Source of the DNA: Candidatus Aciduliprofundum sp.
GTDB taxonomy: Archaea > Thermoplasmatota > Thermoplasmata > Thermoplasmatales > Aciduliprofundaceae
DNA: 32,427 bases
Direction: 5' to 3'
Assembly (NCBI GenBank): GCA_015520565.1
Contig: WAPW01000091.1
Coordinates: 1-32,427 of the forward strand
Shown here: piece after piece, positions 17,533 to 29,543 of the stretch
How the letters are laid out: each line of letters opens with the position of its first letter
Position numbering within the stretch: the first letter of the stretch is position 1
Notes under the pieces: generated by a model
Database searches by the model: none
What the model was told of the DNA's origin: nothing
What the model saw: only the letters and a program-made list of their open reading frames with translations
Made by a program: the position numbers and the translations under genes

Positions 17533-20500
17533 TTATCAAGAAATCCATTGTGGTTCCAATAATAATCCTTTTGATTCTCTTTACATCAACATTCGTATCC
17601 CTAAATTCCATATTTGCCATGCCTCAAGAAATTATGGGAAAAAATAATGTTTATGTTTTAACTTCATCCACTGATAGAAATCCTCTAAGAAGTAATTTGG
17701 ATATAAATTTGGCATATGCCTTAGAAAATACCTCTTACATTAAAGCAGTTAGCCCTGAAATTTTTGTATTCACCTCAATTCACAATGAACCTGTAACGGT
17801 TAGAGGGGTAATATTCTCAAAGTTCTTAAAAATTGAAAATGGAAAATTGGTAAAAGGGGTTATGCCTAAGAGCAATAACGATGCCATAGTTGGAGAGAGT
17901 TTGTTTAACTATATGCACCTGCATCTTGGAGAGAATTTAACTGTTAGGGGCTCATTTCAATCTTCCTTAGCCATATTGCACATAGTTGGAGTTTTTAGAA
18001 CTAATGATTCCACAAATGATGAAATCTTAGTGGATTTATCTACTGCTCAAACTTTGGCAGAATTGAAAAAAGGCACTGTTTCTATAATAAGATTTAAAAG
18101 TGATGATGTAAAGAAGGCACATGAATTAATGGATCCAAACTATCCTAAATTTAAAATTATGCTAAATGCTACCGGGCAAATTTATTATGGTGAGAAGTTC
18201 AATGTTAGTGTGAATATAGAAAATATGGGAAGTATATCTGGCAATTGCAGATTCTATTTGTATTTCCAAAATGTAACTGTAGTAAGAGATTTGCATATAA
18301 ATAAAAATACAAGTTTTAATATAACTCTTAAGGCAAATTATGTTGGCAACTGGAAGATAAAGGCATATGCTGAAAATGATGTTTTAAATTATTCTTACTC
18401 ATCTAGAATTGCTGTTGTTGATAGGCCAGTCATATTCCAAGGAAAGACCCTCACCTATGTTTATACTCCTACATTGTTCTCTTTTCACTCAATAAACAAT
18501 TCTTCCATAGAAAATGCCACTTTAAAGGTATACGGCGAGGATTATTATAAGGTATACCATTTCAACTCTTCCATTACTCTATCTTTTCCAAAAAGAGGAG
18601 AATATACCATTTATTTTGATAAATATGGCTATGAAAATAAAACAATATTGGTAAGAGTTTTTAAAAAGGCAAATTTAATAACTCCATCGGATATCTATCC
18701 TAAGCCTGTGAATAACATAATATTTCTCAAGAAAAATGAGGATATAAGATTAAAAGTGGGAAATAACGCATCCATTTACTATTCCATAGACAATAGCTTA
18801 ATAAGAGAGACAAATTCAACAATTTCTATTCTTGGTAATGCGGGAGAGAAGCATAATCTGGATATTTATGTTGTCAAAAAATGGATTATGGAAAACTCAT
18901 CATATACGATTTACATATGCAACAATTATTCAGTAAATATATTCTCACCAATAAATAATGAATCCGTTGTCTATTATAAAGGAAATTTCACAATAAATAT
19001 TTGGAGCGAGCTCCCTCTCAGGAATTTAACACTCTATATCAATAGACATAGGCAAGATATAGATTTGAATGAGAGTTTGGAAGAAGGCATTCTAAATTAT
19101 ACATACAATATTACGGTTAATGTGAAGTACAAAAATTTTGAAGTTGAAATTTATGCTCGGAATATTATGAATATTTCAGCCCATAAAATAATAAAACCAA
19201 AGGTAGTTTATTCCTCAGATTTCATAAAACCAGAAATTATCACTGGAAGCAGAAGAGCCCTATATAAATCATTGCTTGGAGATGAGGCCCCATTTACTAT
19301 AAGGGTATGGAGTGGGCAGAGTTTTACAATAAGCGCATCAGATAATTTACAAATGAAAAACCTTACCGTTTATATTTTTCAAAAGTATTTCTATGCCCCC
19401 GAGGAAAATTCAAATGTTAAAACTTCAAGTGTGACAATTCCCACTATGTTTAGAAATGGCACTAACATACAATTCTTACCAGAAGGTGTTTATCAAGGAG
19501 AAATAATAGCAATTGATTCCTCTGGAAATGTGAATGAGACAAATTTCTATGTGGATGTAAACAACACAAATGAAAAAATACCCCCAATTATTCTCGGGTC
19601 CAAACTTCTAATTTTTAATTCTCCAAGTAAATCATTCAAATTCAAAATTTATGATAATGTTGGTGTAAAATACATAGCACTTTTTGAAAATAATACTATC
19701 ATAAAGAATATTTCTTGCAATGGGGATAATAATATAACTGCATATCTAAATTATTCTGAGATTAAAGATGGACTTTATAATTTAACCATCATTGCTATGG
19801 ATGTAAATAATAATTCCGTAGATTTTGAAGGGAAGATATTGAAAAATTACACAGATAAAGAGTCACCTACAATTCTACCATTACCCACTAAAATATTCAG
19901 CGGAGAATCTATAACCGTGGAGGCAAAGGATAATGTATATATGAAAAGTTTAGCAGTTTATGCTTTCGGCAAATGGTTCAATGCTACGAGCAGGGTTATT
20001 GTACCTACTGAGTTTATAGGAAACAATACTGTGGAGTATATTCCTCCTGGAGTATATGATCTAAAAATTGAAGCCCGGGATATTTTTAATAATGGCATAT
20101 CTAAGATTGTGCATATTGAAATTAACAATACCAACGAGAATATACCCCCCATTATATTTCCATCAAATATCACAAAATGCAACGCATCGGATATATTAAC
20201 TTTCAAAGCCTATGATAATGTAAGAGTTTCTACTATGTGGATTGAAGTTGATAATCTTCCCGTAATCATTGTAAAGGGTAATAACATAACTTGTAGAGCT
20301 GATACTCTGGGATATGGAATCGTAGATGCAGAAATATTTGCAATGGATGTAAATGGCAATACTGCCTCTATTCCCTACGAAGTGCTTGTAAGAGACAACA
20401 TTCCTCCGAGGGTACTTAATAGGACCATTAAAATATGGGGGGGAAATACAAGCGTTGTATCTTTATACGATAATGTTGGAATCCAAGATGCTACTCTATA

Positions 20501-21755
20501 TATATTTGGAAAAGAATTTAAAAATATTGGAAATGAAATTAAAATACCCACAATGTTTAGAAAAGGGAATAATATAAGCTTTGTATCCCAAGGCATTTAT
20601 AAAGGTTTTGTAAGAGTAGAAGATCTTGCGGGCAATATAAACAGCACGGAAATCACGCTCATTATTAACAACACCGATGAAAGGAATCCTCCAATCATCA
20701 TTGGAAACCCTTATAACACATTGAATAAGAACAATACCGTTATTTTTAAGGCCTACGATAATGTAAAAACAGAAAAAATTTGGTGTGAAGAGAAAGGCAA
20801 GGTTATATACGGAGAAAAAGGCAATGTTTTGAATCTCTCTATAAACTATTTCTCACCTGGACTGCATAATGTTACCATTTATGCTGAGGATATTAATGGG
20901 AATATTGCAAATATGAGTGCCCAGATAGAAGTTGTTGGAATTGCAGAGTATACAATTAATGCAAGCCTTTATCAATCAAAGATAACAATGGACCAAAGGG
21001 GAATTTTGAGTATAATAGTAAAAAATAAAGTAAATGAAGGAAATTGCACCATAAATATATTTATTGATGGGAATTTATATGATACGATAATAACATATCT
21101 TCATTCATACGAGACAAAGAGTTTTACAATTCAGTTGCCCTATATGAGTGAGGGTACCCATCTAATCAAGGTAAACAATATAACAATGAAGCTCAAAGTT
21201 ACAAAGGTGCTCATAGAGAAACTACCAATAGATTTACTTTTAAAGTATGATAAAAATTTAAAAGTTACCGGAGGGAAAGAAGTAATATATAAGGGATTTC
21301 AACTATCCGAGGGTAATTTTCTCCTAATAATTTACGCTTTGATTACCATAGCAATAATTCTGGTTGCCTTAGGGTTGTATTCTTCATTGCTTAAAGGTAT
21401 AAAAAATAATACAATTGCCATTCTAAGAGCCATAGGTGCAAGCAACAAGCAGATTTTGAAAATAGCATCAAAAGAAATTTTGATATATGTAATGCCCTCA
21501 ATACTTGGAGGCATATTCTTAGGCTTCATTTCAGTTATGGCTATTCAACATTTCAATTTGATGCGGGCCTTCGGACACACTTTAATAGTTATAATTAATA
21601 TGGATGTTGTAATGTACAGCATACTCATTGGACTAGGGTTTCTTGCGTTTTCCACGGCGCTAATTTTCAGAAACATATTCCATTCCAAGATAGCTTACCT
21701 TATGGGGAGTGAGAGTTCTGAGAAAATATCAACATTAGAGGAGGTACTTCAATGA
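17529..21755 (+). CDS. Giant FtsX-like permease (1408 aa) with repeated Ig/FN3-like extracellular modules
   Basis: N-terminal TM and MacB-like core; tandem modules ending NNTNEKIPPII / NNTNENIPPII / NNTDERNPPII; C-terminal FtsX TMs with NTIAILRAIGASNKQILKIASKE. Confidence 0.85.
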   Translation: MIIKKSIVVPIIILLILFTSTFVSLNSIFAMPQEIMGKNNVYVLTSSTDRNPLRSNLDINLAYALENTSYIKAVSPEIFVFTSIHNEPVTVRGVIFSKFLKIENGKLVKGVMPKSNNDAIVGESLFNYMHLHLGENLTVRGSFQSSLAILHIVGVFRTNDSTNDEILVDLSTAQTLAELKKGTVSIIRFKSDDVKKAHELMDPNYPKFKIMLNATGQIYYGEKFNVSVNIENMGSISGNCRFYLYFQNVTVVRDLHINKNTSFNITLKANYVGNWKIKAYAENDVLNYSYSSRIAVVDRPVIFQGKTLTYVYTPTLFSFHSINNSSIENATLKVYGEDYYKVYHFNSSITLSFPKRGEYTIYFDKYGYENKTILVRVFKKANLITPSDIYPKPVNNIIFLKKNEDIRLKVGNNASIYYSIDNSLIRETNSTISILGNAGEKHNLDIYVVKKWIMENSSYTIYICNNYSVNIFSPINNESVVYYKGNFTINIWSELPLRNLTLYINRHRQDIDLNESLEEGILNYTYNITVNVKYKNFEVEIYARNIMNISAHKIIKPKVVYSSDFIKPEIITGSRRALYKSLLGDEAPFTIRVWSGQSFTISASDNLQMKNLTVYIFQKYFYAPEENSNVKTSSVTIPTMFRNGTNIQFLPEGVYQGEIIAIDSSGNVNETNFYVDVNNTNEKIPPIILGSKLLIFNSPSKSFKFKIYDNVGVKYIALFENNTIIKNISCNGDNNITAYLNYSEIKDGLYNLTIIAMDVNNNSVDFEGKILKNYTDKESPTILPLPTKIFSGESITVEAKDNVYMKSLAVYAFGKWFNATSRVIVPTEFIGNNTVEYIPPGVYDLKIEARDIFNNGISKIVHIEINNTNENIPPIIFPSNITKCNASDILTFKAYDNVRVSTMWIEVDNLPVIIVKGNNITCRADTLGYGIVDAEIFAMDVNGNTASIPYEVLVRDNIPPRVLNRTIKIWGGNTSVVSLYDNVGIQDATLYIFGKEFKNIGNEIKIPTMFRKGNNISFVSQGIYKGFVRVEDLAGNINSTEITLIINNTDERNPPIIIGNPYNTLNKNNTVIFKAYDNVKTEKIWCEEKGKVIYGEKGNVLNLSINYFSPGLHNVTIYAEDINGNIANMSAQIEVVGIAEYTINASLYQSKITMDQRGILSIIVKNKVNEGNCTINIFIDGNLYDTIITYLHSYETKSFTIQLPYMSEGTHLIKVNNITMKLKVTKVLIEKLPIDLLLKYDKNLKVTGGKEVIYKGFQLSEGNFLLIIYALITIAIILVALGLYSSLLKGIKNNTIAILRAIGASNKQILKIASKEILIYVMPSILGGIFLGFISVMAIQHFNLMRAFGHTLIVIINMDVVMYSILIGLGFLAFSTALIFRNIFHSKIAYLMGSESSEKISTLEEVLQ

Positions 21756-23308
21756 AGGGAAAATGGATTGCATTAATCGCCATATACATATTATCTGTGG
21801 CAATAAGGATATATCCAGCATTTGTAACTCCTATTCCATACAATGTTGATGCTTTAACAGATTCTCGCGCCTCTCAATTTATAGCAGACCATGGCAATTT
21901 AAACTTTCCAAGTGGAGTTACATACAACAACCATCATACTCCTATAACACCATTGTTTAATGCTTTATCCGCAGCCATTTCCCAACTTACAGGGGTTAGT
22001 GTTATGCACTTCTTACCATTCTTATTTCCTTTTATAACCTCGCTCTCAGTAATTGGATGGTATTTATTGAGTAAAAAGATAACCAATAGAGAGGATGTGG
22101 CACTTGCAACAGCTGCCTTCTTTGCCATTAGCGGTACATATGTTCTCCAAACTGCGCTGGTGTGGAAAGAAGCAATTGGATTCGTGCTTATGCCCTTTGC
22201 TCTATACACTTATAGAAAAAAGAGTTGGATAAGCGTGTTTTTACTTCTTTTACTTCCCTTAACACACCACTATGTGGCTTTAATAACATATTTAATGATG
22301 ACTTTTACAATAATCTTAAATTTCTATGAAAAATATACAAATCATATAGAATTTAAAAAATCTGATTATACATGGGCTTTAACAGTAGGAATTTTATGGA
22401 TATATATGGCAAGCTATTATTCTTTGAGACATTTTGATAGATTAAATCAATTATCTCCATCATCATCCTTGTGGCTATTTATCTCTTTATTTTTCTTGCT
22501 TTTGCTTTTTGGTATAAAGCTGTTGAAAACTCATTATAAAAAGATAAAAAAATGGCACATAGTTATGGGCTTTATATTACCCTTTAGTGCTTATATAATC
22601 TACTTCTTTTTCCCAGTATTTTCTTACACTATGCTTTTTAATAGCAGCACTTTTGAATATACAATAGGTTATATTTTATTAATGCCCATAATTGCAATAG
22701 GTCTATATTTACTTACAACAACAAGTTATGATGAGAGAAAGGGCTTTATTTCCATACTTTTAGCACCACTTCAAATGATTTTATTCTTTGTGCTCCATGG
22801 ATTTGACCCAGCAACATATGCCTCAGTAAGTAGAACTTATGATTTTCTTGACCCATCTACCCATGTTTCTCTAGCAACTGGAAGCTTCAAACTTAAAAAA
22901 TTTGCAATAGTTTTTCCCATAGTGTTTATCACTTTAGCAACTACAACGCCTATAGCATATCATACGCAAGAATCCTTTGGGGTCTCTTACTTTATATTTC
23001 CAGATGAGCTCCACAGCGTAGAATGGATTGAAAAACATTTTCCAAATAAGAATATAGCTACAGATGATAAGCTAGGTCTTGTGGCTAAAAATGAATATGA
23101 TATAAATGCTACTAGAAACTTGCCCTATCTAATACAGAATGGTTTATACAACAAGAGCCAGATATGGCTACTGGGCTCATACTGGAATTATGGTGCGCAA
23201 ATGTCTCCTATGGCTCCCATAAAGGTAAATGTAACTAGGATTTTAAACCAGAATTCTGTGGTTTTTTCCTCTGGTCATACTTTCGTAGTTCTAAATAATA
23301 CCTCATAA
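21752..23308 (+). CDS. Polytopic membrane protein, GT-C glycosyltransferase-like
   Basis: N-terminal TM then PYNVDALTDSRASQFIADHG loop, ~10 TMs, soluble C-terminus; ATGA overlap with the giant permease gene. Confidence 0.6.
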   Translation: MKGKWIALIAIYILSVAIRIYPAFVTPIPYNVDALTDSRASQFIADHGNLNFPSGVTYNNHHTPITPLFNALSAAISQLTGVSVMHFLPFLFPFITSLSVIGWYLLSKKITNREDVALATAAFFAISGTYVLQTALVWKEAIGFVLMPFALYTYRKKSWISVFLLLLLPLTHHYVALITYLMMTFTIILNFYEKYTNHIEFKKSDYTWALTVGILWIYMASYYSLRHFDRLNQLSPSSSLWLFISLFFLLLLFGIKLLKTHYKKIKKWHIVMGFILPFSAYIIYFFFPVFSYTMLFNSSTFEYTIGYILLMPIIAIGLYLLTTTSYDERKGFISILLAPLQMILFFVLHGFDPATYASVSRTYDFLDPSTHVSLATGSFKLKKFAIVFPIVFITLATTTPIAYHTQESFGVSYFIFPDELHSVEWIEKHFPNKNIATDDKLGLVAKNEYDINATRNLPYLIQNGLYNKSQIWLLGSYWNYGAQMSPMAPIKVNVTRILNQNSVVFSSGHTFVVLNNTS

Positions 23309-23681
23309 AGCTCTCAGGATATCTGAGAAGAATGAGAATTATAAATATCATCAGAAGTGGATAGTAATACACAGTTACTCCAGCACTCTTTAAATTTATT
23401 GTAAACACTCCTCTATTTAGCAGGTAATATGTCCAAACCAATAACATAGTTAAGGCAATGCCACTAAAAACCATCTTGTATTTTGGATTTTTATGGTACT
23501 CTTCAAGAAATCTAAATGCTATGTATATTACGCCTGTAAGTATTATTGGCAAACTATACTCTCTCAAACTCACACCCAAGTATGAAAAATACTGGTTGAA
23601 GTACTTAACAAATAAAATTGGGAGAACAATAAGGAGAAATAATCTTCCAACCGCTTTGAGAGAGGGTTTTAAAGCACTCAT
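23235..23681 (-). CDS. Small membrane protein
   Basis: Intact ORF with several TM segments, coupled to the upstream ORF. Confidence 0.6.
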   Translation of the reverse strand: MSALKPSLKAVGRLFLLIVLPILFVKYFNQYFSYLGVSLREYSLPIILTGVIYIAFRFLEEYHKNPKYKMVFSGIALTMLLVWTYYLLNRGVFTINLKSAGVTVYYYPLLMIFIILILLRYPESFMRYYLELRKYDQRKKPQNSGLKS

Positions 23682-24769
23682 AGATTAATCACCTCTTCAT
23701 ACCTAAATCCTGTGTTTTCCTCGTAGAAAATAATTTTTATTTTGTCAATAGGTTTTGTTATCTCTAACTTTTCATATTTTTCCACATGTTCTCCTGGATT
23801 CACATTGTACAAAGAGCTATCTCTTCCTACTTCGGAACCTTTATAATAGTATATCTTTGTGACATTCATTGAGAGAGGGTAAGGGGCAGAATCTGTAAAA
23901 GAGTAGTAGAGAGTGCCGTTATTAAATACTCTATATGTCAAATTATCTAAAGGTGCCCCCCAGTGATATGTTTTTTGAAAGGGAATACTGAATCCAAGTA
24001 AGCTAATATTACCAACCATTTTGAGGGGCATAGAATGGGTGATTAGATAGTGCATTGCTTCTGAATTTATATGCACCTTAATTTTTCCTTTATAAAATGT
24101 CCCAAGGGTAAGCGAAGTGTTGAAATTGCCATATTTTTCACCATTTCCTTTTATTTCACCCAAAATCTCAGCAGATCCTGATAGATAACTAGCAGTTTTT
24201 ATTTCATAGGGTATGTAAAAGTATAATGATGAGTTCATATGTACATCTTCAGGTGGGTAAATATGGGTGCTTTCAATTGGGGGTATCCAATCAAATGTGT
24301 GGTTCATATTTATGGATATATCTACCAAACCTAGCATATATTTTAGTGAAACTGAGAAATTGGCGTAGAGGGTATCTCTATTATAAAAATGATACAAACC
24401 CGGATATTCTTCTTTGTATATTTTTTCAAAATCTATGGCAATAGGTACATCAAAGGTATCAATACTGTCGGTGGGTATGCTGCCTATTAAACTACTTCCA
24501 TTGATAAATTGAGAGGTTTTATTGTTTATTTCATAATTTATTTTCAAATTTGTGATGTTGTAAAATCCATAATTTTTTATAGTCACCGGTATGTTTATAA
24601 TAATTTTAGATCCCTCATAAGTAACAAAGGGCTTGCCCACATTGACTATCTTAACATCCTCAACAGCGAACGAGTATGCTGCGAGTAAAATAATTGCAAT
24701 AACACCAATTTTAGCTAGAGTTAAAAGTATAGAATAGGCTTTAATAGCAACCTTTAATTTTTTAGCCAT
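23678..24769 (-). CDS. Membrane-anchored LEA14-like extracellular protein
   Basis: N-terminal TM (MAKKLKVAIKAYSILLTLAKIGVIAIILLAAYSF) then beta-rich repeats; ORF track start at 25009 lies in the 16S gene and is rejected. Confidence 0.7.
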   Translation of the reverse strand: MAKKLKVAIKAYSILLTLAKIGVIAIILLAAYSFAVEDVKIVNVGKPFVTYEGSKIIINIPVTIKNYGFYNITNLKINYEINNKTSQFINGSSLIGSIPTDSIDTFDVPIAIDFEKIYKEEYPGLYHFYNRDTLYANFSVSLKYMLGLVDISINMNHTFDWIPPIESTHIYPPEDVHMNSSLYFYIPYEIKTASYLSGSAEILGEIKGNGEKYGNFNTSLTLGTFYKGKIKVHINSEAMHYLITHSMPLKMVGNISLLGFSIPFQKTYHWGAPLDNLTYRVFNNGTLYYSFTDSAPYPLSMNVTKIYYYKGSEVGRDSSLYNVNPGEHVEKYEKLEITKPIDKIKIIFYEENTGFRYEEVINL

Positions 24770-24812
24770 AATAATAGGGTATAAAATATGTTTTAATAAT
24801 TTTGCGGAGTGA

Positions 24813-24847
24813 GACGCTCGATAGATAATGTGCCTGCGGCCTGTCGC
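24813..24847 (-). other. 3' half of pre-16S BHB processing stem
   Basis: Pairs with 26360-26394: 14-bp outer helix, GTGC:GCAC 4-bp core, two 3-nt bulges, 14-bp inner helix. Confidence 0.9.
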
Positions 24848-24852
24848 AAACT

Positions 24853-26331
<1,479 letters not shown>

Positions 26332-26359
26332 TGATCCGCCTAACACTTGGAGAGTATCG

Positions 26360-26394
26360 GCGACAGACCGCAGTCTGCACACCTATCGAGCGTC
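26360..26394 (-). other. 5' half of pre-16S BHB processing stem
   Basis: Minus strand GACGCTCGATAGGT-GTGC-AGA-CTGCGGTCTGTCGC, complementary to 24813-24847. Confidence 0.9.
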
Positions 26395-26530
26395 GGATTT
26401 GAGAGCTCCATCCCGTTTTGGGAAGTTTTTCTCAAATCCCCACAATTTTATGTACAGCCATGGAACCCAGACGCTCATTTTCTCGCATCTGGCGCCTTTT
26501 GGCTGCACTGCAAAGCCCTTAATGAGCAAC

Positions 26531-26549
26531 CAATATATATCCCTTTCGC
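26531..26549 (-). promoter_or_regulatory. 16S rRNA promoter (BRE/TATA)
   Basis: Minus strand GCGAAAGGGATATATATTG. Confidence 0.65.
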
Positions 26550-26605
26550 TCTACTTTATGAGCATTAGGTAATTGCCCCTATGAGTAGGTTGTATATGAA
26601 ACTTT

Positions 26606-29092
26606 TTACCTCTCATCAATTTTCCTCTTTAACTCGTTTAATTTGTTAAGTGCATCTATTGGGGTAAGATTCATTATGTCAATTCTTTTTATCTCATCCA
26701 AAATATCTGTGCAATTCTCCTCCCCAAACAGCATAGTTTGAATTATTTTCTTTCCTCTTCTAACCTCTATTACCTTTTCCTCCTCTATCAGATTCAATAT
26801 TTCCTTTGCCCTTTTAACAACTTTTTCTGGTACTCCTGCAAGCTTTGCAACTTCAATTCCATAGCTCTTACTCATCCCACCGGGCATAACTTTCCTAACA
26901 AAAATCAAGCCATCCTGAGTTTCTTTGACAGCAATATGGTAATTTCTAACATTATCTAGAACATTTTCTAACTCAATAAGATGGTGGTAATGGGTTGCAA
27001 ATATCGTCCTAGCTCTAATTGAATTGTGAATATGCTCAGTTATGCTCCAAGCTATGGCTAAACCATCGTAGGTGCTTGTGCCGCGACCAATTTCATCAAG
27101 GAGAATTAGGGATCTTTGTGTGGCAGTATTTAGAATATTTGCTAGTTCAACCATTTCCATCATAAATGTTGATCTTCCTCGCGTGATATCATCACTTGCT
27201 CCAACACGGGTATAGATGCGGTCAACGAGCCCTATTTTTGCATAATCTGCAGGCACGAATGAGCCCATTTGAGCCAGTATAACTATCAATGCTACTTGTC
27301 TCATGTATGTACTCTTACCTGCCATATTTGGACCTGTAAGGATTATAAACCTTGCATCCGAGTTTATATGCGTATCGTTAGGAACAAAATCCGTATATAA
27401 TTCTACCACTGGATGCCTTCCATTCCTGATTTCTATGTCCATACTTTCATCCACTTCTGGCCTTGTGTAATTCATCTCAAGTGCAATTCTTGCCAAGGAG
27501 GATATAACATCAATTAAAGCTACACTCTTGGCAACTCTCTCAATAACATCTATTTTCTCTCCCAATTTCCTTAAAATATCCTTGTAAATTTTATTTTCAA
27601 GCTCGTAAATTCTATCCTTTGCACTCAAAATTTTGTACTCTAATTCTTTAAGCTCCTCTGTGATGAATCTCTCTGAATTTTTCAAAGTTTGCTTTCTTTT
27701 ATAATTATCGGGCACCTTGGAAAGATTTGATTTGCTAACTTCTATGTAATATCCCATAACATCATTGTATCCAATTTTCAAGTTCTTTATTCCTGTAATT
27801 CTTCTTTCTCTCTCTTCCATCTTTCCAATCAATAGTTTTGCATCCGCAGCAATACGCTTTATCTCATCCAATTCCTTATCATATCCTTCTTTTATCACTC
27901 CTTCACCCACGGGATAATCTCCATTTATTGCACTTTCAATCAATTCAATTATGTCATCAATTTCATCAATATTCATCGCGGCATCTCTCAAAATTTTTGA
28001 TTCAAAATCAATTTTTAATTTACCAGCATGCTTCAAGCTTTCCTTTAAGGAGATTAAATCTCTAGGTGTAGCTTTACCCAAGGAAATTCTTGTTTTTATC
28101 CTTTCAATGTCCTTTATGCGTGAGAGAATTGCACGGATAGAATCTTGAAGGAGCTGCTTATTGACAAGTTCTTCAACAGCATCCAATCTATTATTTATCT
28201 CTCCTATATCTTTCAAAGGTCTCTGCATCCATCTCTTTAATAATCTAGCACCCATGGGGGTCTCACATTTATTTATTGTGTAATAAAGAGTGTATTTGTT
28301 TTCCCCAATAACATTGTGAAAAATTTCTAAATTCTTTAGAGTTGTGGAATCTAAAATAAGATACTTGTCTTTAAAATATCCTTGCAACGAGGTTATGTTC
28401 TTCAATTCACTCATAGTATTCTCCTTAGCATATTTTAAAGCAGATGCAGCTGCTCTTAATCCATATTCCCCTATCCCAAACCCACCCAGTTCGGCAACTT
28501 TAAAATGCTCTTTCAAAATTCTCTCATAATCCACATAGTATTCTTCATCCATAATCTTAATTGGAAAGTCTAAATTTAATTTAGAATTGGACAAAATTTC
28601 TGAAGGCTGGAGACGAAGAATTTCAGCGTTTAGTCCATAAAAATCCAATTCACCTGCAAAGAATTCTCCAGTGGATATGTCCAAGGCGGCAAATCCATAA
28701 GTTTCATCGTGCTTATAAATTGAGAAAAGAAAATTGTTATCCTCTGTCAATAATGTATCCTCAATCAATGTGCCGGGAGTAACTATACGCACTACATCCC
28801 TCTTCACCAATCCCTTTGCTTTTGCTGGGTCTTCAAGCTGCTCACATATTGCAACCTTGTAACCTTTTTTAACTAAGCGGGATAAATATGCATCCAGAGC
28901 ATGATAGGGTATGCCTGCCATAGGTACAGGCTCATCTTTGCTTCTCCTCGTTAGCACTATATTCAATTCCTTTGAAACGAGCTTTGCATCATCTTCAAAT
29001 GTCTCATAGAAATCTCCTACACGGAAAAATAATATTGTATCCTTATACTTCGCCTTTATCCTGTGATACTGTCTCATAAGGGGAGTAGCCAT
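26606..29092 (-). CDS. mutS: DNA mismatch repair protein MutS (MutS1 type)
   Basis: [11 protein letters not shown] mismatch-recognition motif, [16 protein letters not shown] Walker [28 protein letters not shown]. Confidence 0.96.
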   Translation of the reverse strand: MATPLMRQYHRIKAKYKDTILFFRVGDFYETFEDDAKLVSKELNIVLTRRSKDEPVPMAGIPYHALDAYLSRLVKKGYKVAICEQLEDPAKAKGLVKRDVVRIVTPGTLIEDTLLTEDNNFLFSIYKHDETYGFAALDISTGEFFAGELDFYGLNAEILRLQPSEILSNSKLNLDFPIKIMDEEYYVDYERILKEHFKVAELGGFGIGEYGLRAAASALKYAKENTMSELKNITSLQGYFKDKYLILDSTTLKNLEIFHNVIGENKYTLYYTINKCETPMGARLLKRWMQRPLKDIGEINNRLDAVEELVNKQLLQDSIRAILSRIKDIERIKTRISLGKATPRDLISLKESLKHAGKLKIDFESKILRDAAMNIDEIDDIIELIESAINGDYPVGEGVIKEGYDKELDEIKRIAADAKLLIGKMEERERRITGIKNLKIGYNDVMGYYIEVSKSNLSKVPDNYKRKQTLKNSERFITEELKELEYKILSAKDRIYELENKIYKDILRKLGEKIDVIERVAKSVALIDVISSLARIALEMNYTRPEVDESMDIEIRNGRHPVVELYTDFVPNDTHINSDARFIILTGPNMAGKSTYMRQVALIVILAQMGSFVPADYAKIGLVDRIYTRVGASDDITRGRSTFMMEMVELANILNTATQRSLILLDEIGRGTSTYDGLAIAWSITEHIHNSIRARTIFATHYHHLIELENVLDNVRNYHIAVKETQDGLIFVRKVMPGGMSKSYGIEVAKLAGVPEKVVKRAKEILNLIEEEKVIEVRRGKKIIQTMLFGEENCTDILDEIKRIDIMNLTPIDALNKLNELKRKIDER

Positions 29093-29193
29093 TTATCGTT
29101 GCTATTGAATTTTGATATTAAACTCTTTTGGAAAGATACTCTCATACCCTAAACTATCTTGCAGAAGGTCATCTTACAATAAATCGTTGCTCA

Positions 29194-29311
29194 TTTCTCT
29201 CTCCACACTCTTCCCTTTTAAGTAAAATTTGGGGGTAAACGAGCATCGGAAGATGTGAGCACGCCCTGCTTTGCAGGGCTGTGGCACCTTTCTTCTTAAG
29301 AAAGGGGCTTA
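29194..29311 (-). repeat. tRNA-trailer element, copy B (candidate ncRNA)
   Basis: 118 nt homologous to 7981-8097, starting 1 nt after the tRNA-Glu discriminator base. Confidence 0.85.
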
Positions 29312-29444
<133 letters not shown>

Positions 29445-29543
29445 ATATCAAATGCCCGTTGCAAAGGCGTATAAGCGTAGGGAATATAAAATTTTTTATT
29501 CTTGGTGAGTTTATACCTTTTACAATGTTTGGAGGTGAATTGT

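Noticed and set aside
26519-26530. 10-mer AATGAGCAAC shared between the 16S promoter region and the flank of trailer element B
   Set aside because: A shared 10-mer is expected by chance in a window of this size
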